A stretch of 64,000 nucleotides of DNA from Prostheceraeus crozeri (lineage: Eukaryota > Platyhelminthes > Polycladida > Euryleptidae), in assembly GCA_907163375.1 (NCBI GenBank), contig CAJQUW010014804.1, positions 61,615-125,614 on the forward strand, given 5' to 3'. The translations under genes were made by a program, and so were the position numbers. Position 1 is the first letter of the stretch. Every line of letters begins with the position of its first letter. Shown one piece after another: positions 13,901 to 23,590 of this stretch. The notes under the pieces were generated by a model that made no database searches, was not told the origin of the DNA, and was given only the letters and a program-made list of their open reading frames with translations.

Positions 13901-16206
13901 AATGTTTAGCCGCAGTAAGACACTGCTTAACTGAGATCACCTGAGCTTACCGAAGAACTGCCAAATATGCAAGATCCACCTGCATACAAAGTAAAATGTT
14001 ATTTCCTGTCAGCATTACATGTCTCGCAAAATGTAAATGATCAGAGTTTTTACATTTTTAAGTTGACTTGCAGTTGCATCTAAATCATGCATCAGTTTGA
14101 GCATAGCAAAAGCTGCATAATGATGCGCTTCGAGGAGAGTCCTCTAATTGAGTTGCAAGATTCATATTCATCGGAAACTGCATGTTCTTCATCCCTTATG
14201 ATTTCGAAATTAACCACGCCAATGAGACTATGGTGAGTTTAATATACTTATTTCCTTTACCCAAGACCATATATATTTAAAACATGGCTAAATTTAGATA
14301 AAAGATCCGACTGAATATCAAGTGATTAGATAGCATTAAACAAATCTCTTGCTTCCAATCTTGAAAATCTTCTTAATCTTTAACTTACTGGTACGCATTT
14401 CATGAGTCAACTAGGCCTATAACGCCAACAAAATGTGCACAGTTTCTCAAATTCAATGTACAGTATTCTCTTTATTAGCCGTGGAAGAGCAAGGTCTAGC
14501 AATGACGATCCTTTCATCAAAATGACAAAGTACCGTATGCTGCCATCACTTACATGCACGTATGTTAGTTAACACATGAAAAATTGTCTATTTGTAGGTG
14601 GAATATCGATGACGTCCTTCGCCAGGCGCTTCCAAACTTCAGATGTTTGTAAGTTTGGTATTTGGAAGGTCTGAATATTTGAAAAGTACTCGATAGTCGT
14701 TCTGATAATGCGATAAGATCAATCAGGGCAAGGATGACTGGATATCAAGCTAAACCAATATTTCGCGAATGAACAATTTATGAGCACCGATGTCGATTGC
14801 CATCAGGGAAGTTAAATGATTCGTGTCTATATTCTGACAATCCTTCCATTGCAGGTATATTTAGCTAATGCTGTCAGCCTCTATTCATATATTTAATTAG
14901 TCAACTTGAATGCCATCAAGCTTCGAGTAGAAACAACACTTTCTGACTCCAACTCTCCTTTGAATTTTGCTAAATTTCGTTTGTAAAATGCTTAGTGGTT
15001 AAAACTTTAGTGGTCAACTAAAAAGTCCTTTGATTGAACCGCCAGTGAGACCATTCCAACAAATTTTGCACGAATTTTTATCTAGTGAATGCAGTTGACA
15101 CTCGCGCTATGACAATTGAAATAATTCACGAGTTGAATCTACTGACACTCACCGCGCCATTTGAGAATTTGAGGTCAGTGGTGACATCAAAAACATGGAT
15201 GGACATAAAGGGTCTAAAAATCTTTTAAGTGTCTGTTAGCCATAAGCTTTGGCATCACGGAACAAATACAGCTCGCGGACCACAGGCTGCCCACCGCTAT
15301 TTTGCTTTACTTTTAACTGCTGTACTTTTGTCGGCACTACTGTTGACGAAATATGCACCGAGAAACAAATAATACTAAGTTTGAAGAAAGAAAATGTCCC
15401 ATGCTTTAGCTGACCTCCGCAAAACTTAATTTTGATTCTCAGAATTCATATGCCTGTCCTAGTAACTCCTCCGATCAATTAATATTTGGGATTCGATTTA
15501 CCTAACTAAAATCGTGATCATGATCATTATGCTGAGATATCCCTAGCCTACATTGTTACCCGGCCTTAATTCCAGTTTCAATGATTTCGAAATATCCTAA
15601 GCGTTTTCGGAGGTGCGTAACACTGAATGATTGATATTTTTTCTTCCCACATCTCTCGCACAATATGAGAAGTAGGTAATACGAGCAGTTCGCGGTATTT
15701 TGCACCAATTCAACTCATTTGACTCTTATGTCGCAGAGGAAATGGTTATTTTGATTATTTGGACAGTATCATGTTCAGTTTCCACTGAAGTACTAATGCT
15801 GATCATTGTCGAGTACATTTTCTAATAAAAACAATATCAAAAAGATAGTTGAGAGTTGAGGTGTCTATTACCTCGAAAAGCTTATGAAAGGAAAGACATG
15901 ACTATTATATCTTTTCACTAACTAAGTCCTGAGGAGTGATTAATCGTGTCTTTCATCGCAACTGACGAAGTAGGCCCTGCTGACAAGCAGAATGTTGACA
16001 TGATTTATTTATAAAGCTATCGACACGATGCTTTTGCGAAATTCATGCACATGTGCATTGTGGTTTTAACAATCTTTCAATTCATCACCAGTGAATTTGA
16101 GATTACTAATGAATTACATAAATAAATTAGTTTTATTTAATATGGATTATTTGCAGCCTAGAACTAGACAAAGTTAAGCGTAGTCATAACATTATCAAGA
16201 ACTTAC
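1996..16206. other. Long stretch with no supported gene; probable intron 1 of the RBM24-like gene
   Basis: No frame here shows a recognisable domain or a convincing exon on either strand. A 26-residue acidic peptide frame at 2250-2330 (begins MEEIDLDFDEL) is the only mildly gene-like item. At 2070-2135 a short unit (GTCATATCTATGATGT) is duplicated around a TACATGTACA palindrome. Because the RBM24-like exon at 16207-16446 splices toward lower coordinates, much or all of this region is probably its first intron. I could not find the second exon (the rest of the RRM). Confidence 0.5.
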
Positions 16207-16446
16207 GAAACCATAGCCTCGACTTTTTCCACTCTGTCGGTCCGTAATGACAACAGCCTCCTCAATTTCTCCGAATGCATCAAAATACTTTCGCAGTGTT
16301 TCGTCTGTCGTGTGATAAGGAAGCCCACCGACGAATATTTTTGTATAAGTTGTGTCCTTCTGCTGCACCATACCACCACTGGCTGTGGTTGTAGTTCCAC
16401 CGATGGAAACAGTCGGTCCGTTGTCACTGGTGCCAAGACTTGTCAT
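16207..16446 (-). CDS. RBM24/RBM38-like RNA-binding protein, first coding exon
   Basis: The exon encodes the N-terminal half of an RNA-recognition motif: [19 protein letters not shown] (RNP2 is IFVGGL), then [17 protein letters not shown], then SRGYGF at the start of RNP1. This string is typical of the RBM24/RBM38 (SEB-4) family, which binds U-rich mRNA to control splicing and stability in muscle and other tissues. I chose the ATG at 16446 because no in-frame ATG lies between it and an upstream stop. That gives a serine/threonine-rich lead of about 30 residues. The exon ends exactly at a consensus donor, GTAAGT on the minus strand (16206-16201), at the position where vertebrate RBM24/38 exon 1 also ends. 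The remaining exons are not visible in the window. Confidence 0.9.
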
Positions 16447-18127
16447 ACTGTGCGTTCGTTTTCGAGACGTCGCGACCTTCGTTGTGGAATTCGGGGGGAA
16501 ATTTGGTGCAGTCGCGGTTGTAGGCAAGATTTTGCCTTCAATTGTGCAAGGTGAAGAGGCGAACAGGATGTCGTTTTTGTCAATATTCAAATGATAAGAA
16601 ATTGTTAACTTGTTTATTGCCCTGTGACTTGATTGGACTTCAGTCGAAAGTCTCTACACACTTGGGACTGCAACTGATGGAGGTGTAAAAGCAAAATAGG
16701 AGAGATGTATGCGAACGAGAAGCGAATGAATGCGCGCGTTGGAACAGACGTGACCGCACAGACAGCTTTCTGTCGTTGTATGTTGTGTGTGCCGCGGTGT
16801 GTATGCGAACGAATGAGAGAGCGTTCACAAATATAGTAAGTCGGTTGTTCGTAGGTTTGTACTGGTTAGCAGCTTTCAGTCAATGGATCATCGTCGGCGC
16901 CTCGTTAGCAATCAACAGGGCTGCTTACTGGCAATTGTTGCAGGTACAACAACAAACAGCGAATTTAGCTCCTCTACAAAGATCAGCCCGTTGAATGGTT
17001 GAGTTAATCTTATTGTAGGTGACCATCATCATTTGCGCGCGCTGTCTATTGTGTTCGTACCGAATTGAGTTTGTCAGTGATGAACGCCGACCAATGACAA
17101 GCCGTTGTTGCTGAACGAGGAGTGAACATCGGAATTCACGGAAGGGAAATCAAAATCTCACACCAACTCACCGCCCGGTTGTCTCCCGCCGCTTAAACGC
17201 AGTGGCAATACCCATGAGCAGTGGCGTGGAAAAGGGAGTTGAAGTAGGAGCATTCTAAATCCTATGCAGTTTGGAATTTGAATGGGATACTTCCACGAGG
17301 TTCCTACTATTGCTATTCTTCAAAATAATGTTATTTCTGTGTAAAACAGCTTTCATTTATTATTAAAATTTCATTAAGTAGTTGCAATTTGTCAAAATTC
17401 ATCTGAATTTCGTTGTTGTCAGTGTTCAATGTTCATTGCCGGTCTGCTGTGAAGAATGAAGTTTGAATAAATAGTGCAACATGTCAAGATCAGCACTTTT
17501 CCCGAATTATCTGGAATTCCGGATTTGAGATTCTTACAGAAATGGGGATAAGGAGGTCGGGGCATTGAAATTCGGAAATCCAGCATCAAAGATTCCGGCT
17601 TTCCTGAATTCCAGCTTTTGTAGACGGAAACTAGTGTCGCAGCGTTTTTCCTGGTTTTTTGAAAATCACTTTTGGTTGTACATACAAGTAGACATAAACA
17701 TCATACATTATAATAGTAGGTACTTATGTGTTTTTTTGTGGGTTTACGGGTTTCTTTGCCCCCACGTTTTCAAATTTGTCTAAGATCCGTAAAAATGAAT
17801 CAACCGTCACAAAATTTCAGATTAATAGTGATGGTGTTTATTTTCGGAAGATAAAAAAATATCAAAAATTAAAATCCCCATTCAAATCAAATTTAATTAA
17901 AAGGAAATCAAATTTTCCTTTCAAGATACAAGCAAAGCAGGAACTGGTGCGTAGGTTGAAGTGACGGCTGCTAATCTCTTTATTCATGAGCATAATTGTA
18001 AAAGGGAAGTTGGACATTTTATACTTCGCACTTCGACAAAACACGAAAATGGGGAGAGTACCTCAGTTTACAGGGGCTGCATCCATGCAGAGCATGACAG
18101 CTGTCTGAAGCAACTTTTTTTGAAAAG
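16447..18127. other. 5' flank of the RBM24-like gene; no other gene seen
   Basis: Between about 16.65 and 17.2 kb the DNA is richer in CG than its surroundings (for example GCGCGCG around 16733 and 17036), as expected of a promoter or 5' UTR on the minus strand. No TATA box is obvious. The rest to 18.1 kb is AT-rich with no gene that I can support. Confidence 0.35.
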
Positions 18128-18402
18128 TTAACTCAAATTTCTTCGTCTGAGTGCCATGATATCATCATCATCAAGCATCCGGGTACCACTAATAAGTCTA
18201 TAAGCACGATTTTCCAGTTTTTGTATTTTCCCAGATAACTCAATAGGTAAGCGCATGCCCACGACGACACGAGCACTGAGCGAGTTAATGCATTATAAAT
18301 CTTCAGAAGATCGTCGGCACTTGTAAAGTGCTTCAACTTTCTGAGGACATAAAAACGACGATTACTCTTCTTAACCAAATATGATGGACATGATCGTCTC
18401 AT
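18128..18402 (-). pseudogene. 3' fragment of a CR1/L2-like LINE reverse transcriptase
   Basis: The minus strand encodes the tail of a LINE polymerase: KKSNRRFYVLRKLKHF, then DDLLKIYNALTRSVL, and after a shift of frame near 18290, GKIQKLENRAYRLISG and ending MALRRRNLS before a stop at 18128. This is the usual C-terminal layout of CR1/L2-type ORF2 (xLRxLK ... RSVLEY ... IQxxQxRAxRII). Only the last 90 or so codons remain, so it is a dead scrap. Confidence 0.7.
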
Positions 18403-19019
18403 GTAAGTGTCTTTTTACTAGTAACACTAAGATTAGTGACTTTATGCAAAAAATTTGCACACATGATGATATGTCATCACTGGGGGTGCAAGATGATAAA
18501 AATGCTATCGCATGCTGACAAAAATGCGTGCATCGAAGAAAAGGGTTGATGCACTTGTCATAATCCTTTGATCAGTCAAATTTAACAAGTGAAAATGACC
18601 CAATAATTGATACAAAAAAATTAAAAAATTTTGATATTTTTCATCGAATTTTTTAATTATCTTTTAAGCTTTTTGGAAAGGGCCTCTATTAAGTTTAATT
18701 AGGGCAAGTATCTTTACACACTTTATCTATTTCGCCACTGCTCGCACGCAGTGTTGAAGTTAAAGTTTTACTCAGATGCTACTGCTAAAGTTAAATACGA
18801 GGACATTTTTAATATGGGTTAAAAAATCAACTCTAACTGTTTACATTCATTTCCTTCATCAACAAATACTGTCGTCTGGCAAACAGAATATTCCGTAGCA
18901 CAAAATCCATATAAAGGGCGTCAATTTCACTGGATGATAAAGTAAACATTGTTTATTCAAGTTACAATATTCCAGGAAGAGATTGATTGCGCAAAAGAAT
19001 AATTAAAACATATTGATTT
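18403..19019. other. No gene seen
   Basis: AT-rich sequence between the LINE scrap and the repeat copy that hosts the Polinton. I see no frame, RNA gene or repeat that I can support. Confidence 0.4.
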
Positions 19020-19100
19020 GTATCCTCAGGACTTTGAAAAATGGGAACAGGCATGGATAGCTGCCATTTCATTCTGCATCAGTAATCATCTGTAGGCCTA
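19020..19100 (+). repeat. Left half of the dispersed repeat into which the Polinton inserted
   Basis: The stretch (…TAGCTGCCATTTCATT…) resembles copies at about 49566-49800 and 58090-58310 (…TAGCTGCCATTTCATCC…). The other half continues right of the Polinton at 46537-46680. The last six bases, GGCCTA, are the target duplication. Confidence 0.6.
19095..19100. repeat. Target-site duplication, left copy (GGCCTA)
   Basis: Matches GGCCTA at 46537-46542 immediately outside the other end of the Polinton. Six bases is the known Polinton duplication length. Confidence 0.9.
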
Positions 19101-19784
19101 AGTAGTAGGCCTCCACCACTGGACCGCGCAAGATGGCCGCCGTCGCTGACGTCCCCCCCCCTCCTGTCAGTCGAGTTGGTCGTGGTGAGCCGTCGTGTTG
19201 CTTCGAGTCTAACGTCCCCCCCCTCCTGTCAGCCGAGTCGGTCGTGGTGTGCCGTCGTGTTGCTTCGTGTCTGCCCCCCCCCGTCTGGCCGGCCGACGTA
19301 GCGCGAGGTGGTTTGTGCTGCGCTCTCCAGGTTGGCGTGGTGTGCCGGCCAGGTTGGGAGGGTGGAATGTCGTAGCTCACCTGAAAAAATCCTAAGTGTC
19401 AGAGTGGCTTTGTATGGGTAAAATTTTGAAAATTTTCCAAAGTGTGTCATTTCGACCTGGGACCCTGACCAAAACATTTTTCATCAAATTTCACTGACCC
19501 CCCCCCCCCCCCGACAGCGATCTTCTAACTTTGGTTCTAGTGGACGGATTTTGTCTTACAGCTACTCGTTTGAAAGAGGAGAAAAAACTGCTCGATGACA
19601 TTCTTTGTTGCGAGTCAATCGGACCAGCCGTTCAAAAGTTAGAGCTGTTACAAGATTTTAGGTCGGAGCTCACCTGAAAAAATCCTAAGTGTCAGAGTGG
19701 CTTTGTATGGGTAAAATTTTGAAAATTTTCCAAAGTGTGGCATTTCGACCTGGGACCCTGACCAAAGTTTGTTTCATCAAATTT
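19101..19784 (+). repeat. Polinton left terminal inverted repeat
   Basis: This is the reverse complement of 45919-46536 with only scattered differences. It holds C-rich runs (near 19152, 19215, 19275 and 19497), a near-duplicated block at 19150-19260 (one copy only on the right), and an internal direct repeat: the block starting AGCTCACCTGAAAAAATCC occurs at about 19373 and again at about 19669, a 296-bp step. Confidence 0.92.
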
Positions 19785-20204
19785 CACTGACCTCCCCCCC
19801 GGCACCAAACTTCCAATTTTGCCTCTAGTGATCGTAGAAAGTCGTGCAATAGCTCGTTTGAAAGCTAAGAGTGAGACAAATTCACTGAAAGAAACGGCTT
19901 GTTCATATCTGTCTTCGTTTAAATGTGAGACGCCATTCAAGATTTGGGAGATTGGTGAAAAAACGACAGAGTTAGAATTTCCCAAGAAACAGCTCCAGCG
20001 GGCGAACGAAGGCTCGGATTGGTAAACGGAGGCCAGATTTGGAATCAGCTTGATGTTATTGTCCAATGAGGATCATCATCCAATGAGAATCAAGCATTTC
20101 TATATAAATAGCGAGCCTTCCACAGTGAGAATCATTCCATCGTTGAATCGCACGAGTGACGGACGCACATTTTCTCTCTCTCTCTATTCTATTATCCAAC
20201 TAAA
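19785..20204 (+). promoter_or_regulatory. Promoter and leader of the rightward gene block, with TATA box
   Basis: TATATAAATA at 20101-20110 is a strong TATA box. About 100 bases downstream, after a CT-rich run, comes an ATG at 20205 that abuts a splice donor. No gene is seen between the terminal repeat and this site. Confidence 0.65.
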
Positions 20205-20207
20205 ATG

Positions 20208-20274
20208 GTAAGTCGCTACTTTCCTCCCTCTCCTCCCTTGAACGTAAACTTAATACAATCTTTTTCATTTTCAG
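20208..20274 (+). other. Leader intron, 67 nt, of the rightward block
   Basis: GTAAGT follows directly after the ATG at 20205-20207, and the intron ends with a pyrimidine tract and TTTTCAG at 20274. The downstream exon begins GCATCTACTCC, so a short leader peptide starting MASTPS would be made. The same layout and the same 67-nt length recur on the other strand at 36021-35955. Confidence 0.6.
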
Positions 20275-20419
20275 GCATCTACTCCATCTGCTGCACTAGT
20301 AGGACAAAATGGCGGTCAAACGTTACAAGGTTCGCTACGATCAGATCATCTACAACTGAGGCCAGTGGAAGAAACAACCAAGGTACATAATCCTACACCG
20401 GCGTAAATTTAAACAAGTC

Positions 20420-20974
20420 TTGCGTTATGACGATCATAGCGTAGTACTCCAAACGGGAATGCTCCCTTCCACGGATGTCAAGATAATGAACAATCAGTAT
20501 GGGGACTACATACTGATCCCCGTGAGTCCGTACATTCGCCACCAACTTGATATTATTGAGGAGTACGTGACATTAAATATGGACATTCCTACTCCTCTTG
20601 CTCAAGAGTGGAAGGCGAGAGATGACAAGGATACTCCCTATAGAAAGATTTGGGATGGTAATCACATTTGCCTACCGGTATCACATTGGTGTACTTACTA
20701 TAAGAAGGAGGGAGATCATTCAACACCCATCACATGCGACGAGCTCGGAGAAGGTACTTGGGATATCCTTTTCAAAGTGAATGGGCTATATTATGGTCGG
20801 CACAAGGATAATAAAATAGCCTCGCTCTCCATGCATATGGAATCCATCCTATATATTCCAAAACCACCCAACGTGGATGACATAATTGATCAAATCCTTA
20901 ACAGCAGTGGTACGAAGCGCAAGTCGGAGAAGAATGCTGCATCAAAACGCAAATCAAAGAAGGAGAATTACTAG
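20420..20974 (+). pseudogene. Polinton gene, putative DNA-binding protein with basic tail
   Basis: First gene of the rightward block. I do not recognise its family. The protein is about 185 residues in the visible frame, looks beta-rich (GDYILIPVSPYI, GTWDILFKVNGLYYG, SMHMESILYIPKP), and ends in a lysine-rich tail (KRKSEK...KRKSKKE) that could act as a nuclear signal or bind DNA. Position next to the promoter and the basic tail suggest a replication or single-strand DNA-binding role; this is inference only. It looks broken, with about one break. Confidence 0.5.
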
Positions 20975-21134
20975 TCCTTTCCTAACTCTACCCTATGACA
21001 ACTCGCTTATGTGCTTTGAGTGTCGTAGACGTGGTCTTATTAGATACATTTTACTTCTTCGTTGCCATCATATCATTTGTGTATTTTGTCGTGAAAAGCA
21101 TCGATGTAATTCTTCATTTTGTAATATGTTATAG
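20931..21134 (+). CDS. Small RING-like zinc-finger protein with LMCFE motif
   Basis: A 67-residue protein from the ATG at 20931, overlapping the end of the preceding gene in another frame. Residues from about 25 on carry a cysteine pattern close to a RING finger: CFEC, 13 residues, CHH, CVFC, then two more cysteines. The string LMCFE fits the LxCxE form used by several DNA-virus proteins to bind retinoblastoma proteins, though here it overlaps the first zinc pair and may be chance. RING proteins commonly act as ubiquitin ligases. A start by splicing is possible. Confidence 0.5.
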   Translation, partial: RMLHQNANQRRRITSPFLTLPYDNSLMCFECRRRGLIRYILLLRCHHIICVFCREKHRCNSSFCNML

Positions 21135-21186
21135 AACGTTTCCTTAGATGTGTAAATTTCCGTTTTAGGCTTCTATCATCATTTTT

Positions 21187-21717
21187 ATGGATTGTGAGGG
21201 TGAACCTGTACAGGAGCTCAGTGCTGTTGCTATGAACAATTGGACATATCAGATTGTCAGTGTCTATCATCAACATGCCAACTGCAATCTCAATGTTGAT
21301 CAATGGGCGAGAAAACACATTCATGGACTTAATATGAAATATTTGCAAGACTATGGCTTTTCTTGTGAGAGTGCTCTTCTTATTGACTTTAAACGATGGT
21401 TAGCTGCTTTCAATGTTATACGCATCTTTTGTAATAATCCTGGTAAGGAGAGGAAAATATTTCCCAATCTAATCATTGATGACATTTTGCTCCCACCTTG
21501 GGATAGTAGAGTGAATCAACACTACCATGAAGTCACGAAACGTTTTAAGGATTTGTGTGTTCCTATTTTGTCTGTTCGTTGTAGTAGCTACGTTCATAAC
21601 CAATGCTTCTTTCCTCCTTACCTCAACACTGCCAAAGTCCTGGATGATCATCATTGCTTGCTGTATGATAGTTACCAGCTGCATCTATTTTATCTCTTTC
21701 AAACCATTGATTTATAA
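21187..21717 (+). CDS. Polinton gene, DEDDh-exonuclease-like protein
   Basis: 176 residues. The N-terminus reads FMDCEGEPVQELSAVAM, which fits exonuclease motif I (D-x-E, then E five to seven residues on, after a hydrophobic strand). The C-terminus has HHCLLYDSYQLHLF, which fits motif III of the DEDDh class (H-x4-D). A motif II candidate is less clear (around NLIIDDILLP). If right, it would be a 3'-5' exonuclease of the RNase H fold acting in replication or repair, separate from the one inside DNA polymerase B. A splice acceptor (TTTTAG) lies just upstream. The call rests on motif pattern alone. Confidence 0.4.
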   Translation: MDCEGEPVQELSAVAMNNWTYQIVSVYHQHANCNLNVDQWARKHIHGLNMKYLQDYGFSCESALLIDFKRWLAAFNVIRIFCNNPGKERKIFPNLIIDDILLPPWDSRVNQHYHEVTKRFKDLCVPILSVRCSSYVHNQCFFPPYLNTAKVLDDHHCLLYDSYQLHLFYLFQTIDL

Positions 21718-21804
21718 TGCATGCTTGTTACCGTTATTCAATAAATGTTACTATGAGAAGAGTTGTTGTTTTCATGCAATGGATGGGTTAGATAAAGGGC
21801 GATC

Positions 21805-22215
21805 ATGTCTTTCTCAAACGACTGCGGAACATTACATTTTCATAGGCAAAGTTTAAAAGGAGCTGTTCAAGATTATGTGATAAATTTTCATAAAGATGAG
21901 ACCGACATCGAAGCAGTGGTCGATGATGCTAGCACTCTATCTCTAGAGTTAATGAATACATTCTCTGATAGCATTGTCATGGCGCGATTAGTTGCGAAAA
22001 TTAAGTTTAGTCATTTTGGAAAGGAAGAGGTGGAAAGTCGCTCTTTCCATTTTGCTTCTTATTCAATGGAAGTGGTAGATCACCCCGAAGAATTTTTTAA
22101 AAGACATATGATAAAAATTGCTGAACGTCTTAACGCATTTAACCATCATGGCAGCAGTCTAGTGATTGAAGCGATTTCAGATATTCACATTCAACTTTCT
22201 ATAAAGAAAAATTGA
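21805..22215 (+). CDS. Polinton protein resembling the N-terminal region of the element's own PolB
   Basis: 136 residues. Residues 75 to the end (FHFASYSMEVVDHPEEFFKR, then IAERLNAFNHHGSSLV, then IQLSI) follow the same order and spacing as a stretch in the N-terminal third of the Polinton DNA polymerase (FHVPFSSATEVVDCESWLNF, then VDKFNQRDSALIF, then FKISLL). This suggests a stand-alone copy of a polymerase-associated domain. The function is unknown. It sits between the exonuclease-like and RING genes. Confidence 0.5.
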   Translation: MSFSNDCGTLHFHRQSLKGAVQDYVINFHKDETDIEAVVDDASTLSLELMNTFSDSIVMARLVAKIKFSHFGKEEVESRSFHFASYSMEVVDHPEEFFKRHMIKIAERLNAFNHHGSSLVIEAISDIHIQLSIKKN

Positions 22216-22371
22216 AAATGCAGTGGTACTTGATTGTAGCACAACTGGTTTTCGAGCTGTCTGCTCACTCTCGAAGTATATTCCTTCTGTACATGCGTCT
22301 ATTATTTAGAAAAGGCTAGCAAATTCATATCTTCAAAAAGACTTGCTATAGACATCAGTAACGGTGAAACT

Positions 22372-22539
22372 ATGTGTCGCGATGTATGTAAGCGAAAGGA
22401 TGGAAATGAAAAGCGCATCTTCAAGAGATGTAAGCATGCTTTTTGTCAACGCTGTTTCATACGTAATTGCATTCAACTTTGCAAATGTAACCACTGTGAT
22501 ATTGCTCATTTCGAGTGTCACTTATGGCGCAATAGTTAG
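22372..22539 (+). CDS. Small RING-finger protein
   Basis: A 55-residue protein, nearly all of it one RING-type finger: MCRDVC, 13 residues, CKHAFCQRC, then CIQLCKCNHC. The C-x-H-x2-C-x2-C centre and closing C-x2-C are canonical; the first pair is C-x3-C. It would be expected to bind two zincs and may act in ubiquitin transfer. It is the second such protein in this block (the other at 20931-21134), with the same 13-residue spacing. Confidence 0.6.
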   Translation: MCRDVCKRKDGNEKRIFKRCKHAFCQRCFIRNCIQLCKCNHCDIAHFECHLWRNS

Positions 22540-22590
22540 TACCTATGCAAATGTGGTAAAGACAGGTTTTAGCAAAGACTAACACGGAAA

Positions 22591-22941
22591 ATGACGAAAC
22601 GTAAAAGTCAAAAGTCTTCAAAGTTTTCTTCAGCCATTCAAGCTCTCCGACGAATGAAAGCAAATCAGCGATACAATGCTATACGACATGCTAACGATAA
22701 ATTCATTCGTGAAATTATTTCTCATGTGAGAAAGTTGAGGACGAAGAAATTAGCACCAAAACAACGAAAGTTACTTAAGCGATATGCTACGAAATTGCGT
22801 TTCATCTCCAATCCTAAAGTCACCCTTCAAAGAAAGAGGAAAACTCTAACACAAAAGGGTGTTCTCCTTCCAGCGTTACTACCGATCCTAGCTCCTATCG
22901 TGGGCAACCTATTGGGTAATATCTTTGGCTCTAGACGTTAA
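22591..22941 (+). CDS. Polinton small basic protein with hydrophobic C-terminus
   Basis: 116 residues, very rich in lysine and arginine (KRKSQK, LRTKKLAPKQRKLLKRY, RKRKTLTQKG), ending in a hydrophobic helix-like stretch (LLPALLPILAPIVGNLLG) and GSRR. This layout recurs next to the ATPase in Polintons of many invertebrates and recalls adenovirus core or membrane-lytic proteins. A virion-core, DNA-condensing role is inference. The frame looks whole. Confidence 0.65.
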   Translation: MTKRKSQKSSKFSSAIQALRRMKANQRYNAIRHANDKFIREIISHVRKLRTKKLAPKQRKLLKRYATKLRFISNPKVTLQRKRKTLTQKGVLLPALLPILAPIVGNLLGNIFGSRR

Positions 22942-22972
22942 TTATGCAAATGTTGAATCTCAAAGTATTATA

Positions 22973-23590
22973 ATGGATTTCAGACTTCAATGTGATAAAG
23001 TTCTGACTGTATCAGGTCCATCTCATGCAGGTAAAACTGTTTTCACGCTGAATTTATTGGATAAAAGAAGGGAGTTGTTTAAGGAACCTATCAATCGAGT
23101 GATTTGGTGTTATGGTATTTATCAACCGTCGCTGTTTCAGGAATTGCAAAGTCGCAACTTTATTCGACATGAAGGAATTATTGCAGTGGATAAACTTCAG
23201 TCTAATGATGTTGTTGTATTGGATGATTTATTAAAAGAAAGTAAGAATTCAAAAGATGTTACAGATATGCTCACTCGCGCAGCACATCATAAAAGGTGCT
23301 TTATCATCTATATCACACAAAATTTGTTTCCTGATGGAAAAGAAGCTCGTACACGAAACCTGAATGCACACTATTATGCTATTTTCAAGAATCCGCGAGA
23401 TAAAAGTCAATTTGAAATTTTAGCGCGACAAGTTGCACCCAGAGGATCAAAAGCCTTAATTGAAATTTTTCAAGCAGCTACTGAAAAACCACACGGTTAC
23501 TTATTCATTGACTTTACGCAAGAGTGTCCGGAAGAATTTAGATTTCGAAGTGATATTTTGAAAACTCCCATGATTATCTACAAACTATGA
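22973..23590 (+). CDS. Polinton genome-packaging ATPase (HerA/FtsK type)
   Basis: 205 residues from the ATG at 22973, the first ATG of the frame. The Walker A motif is GPSHAGKT in LTVSGPSHAGKTVFTLNLL, the Walker B motif is VVVLDDLL, and a later RAAHHKRCFIIYITQNLF matches the sensor region of the family. The family (adenovirus IVa2-like in role, A32-like in sequence) drives genome packaging into capsids. It is one of the diagnostic Polinton genes. The next gene overlaps its stop by four bases (ATGA), a compact viral-style junction. The frame looks whole. Confidence 0.9.
   Translation: MDFRLQCDKVLTVSGPSHAGKTVFTLNLLDKRRELFKEPINRVIWCYGIYQPSLFQELQSRNFIRHEGIIAVDKLQSNDVVVLDDLLKESKNSKDVTDMLTRAAHHKRCFIIYITQNLFPDGKEARTRNLNAHYYAIFKNPRDKSQFEILARQVAPRGSKALIEIFQAATEKPHGYLFIDFTQECPEEFRFRSDILKTPMIIYKL

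Noticed and set aside
19133-19477. Proline- and arginine-rich frames in the Polinton ends
   Set aside because: They arise from C/G runs in the terminal inverted repeat and appear in mirror form at both ends.
21527-21856. Hydrophobic 109-codon frame that looks like a membrane protein
   Set aside because: It is an offset frame of the exonuclease-like gene and the start of the next gene; the hydrophobicity follows from their codons.
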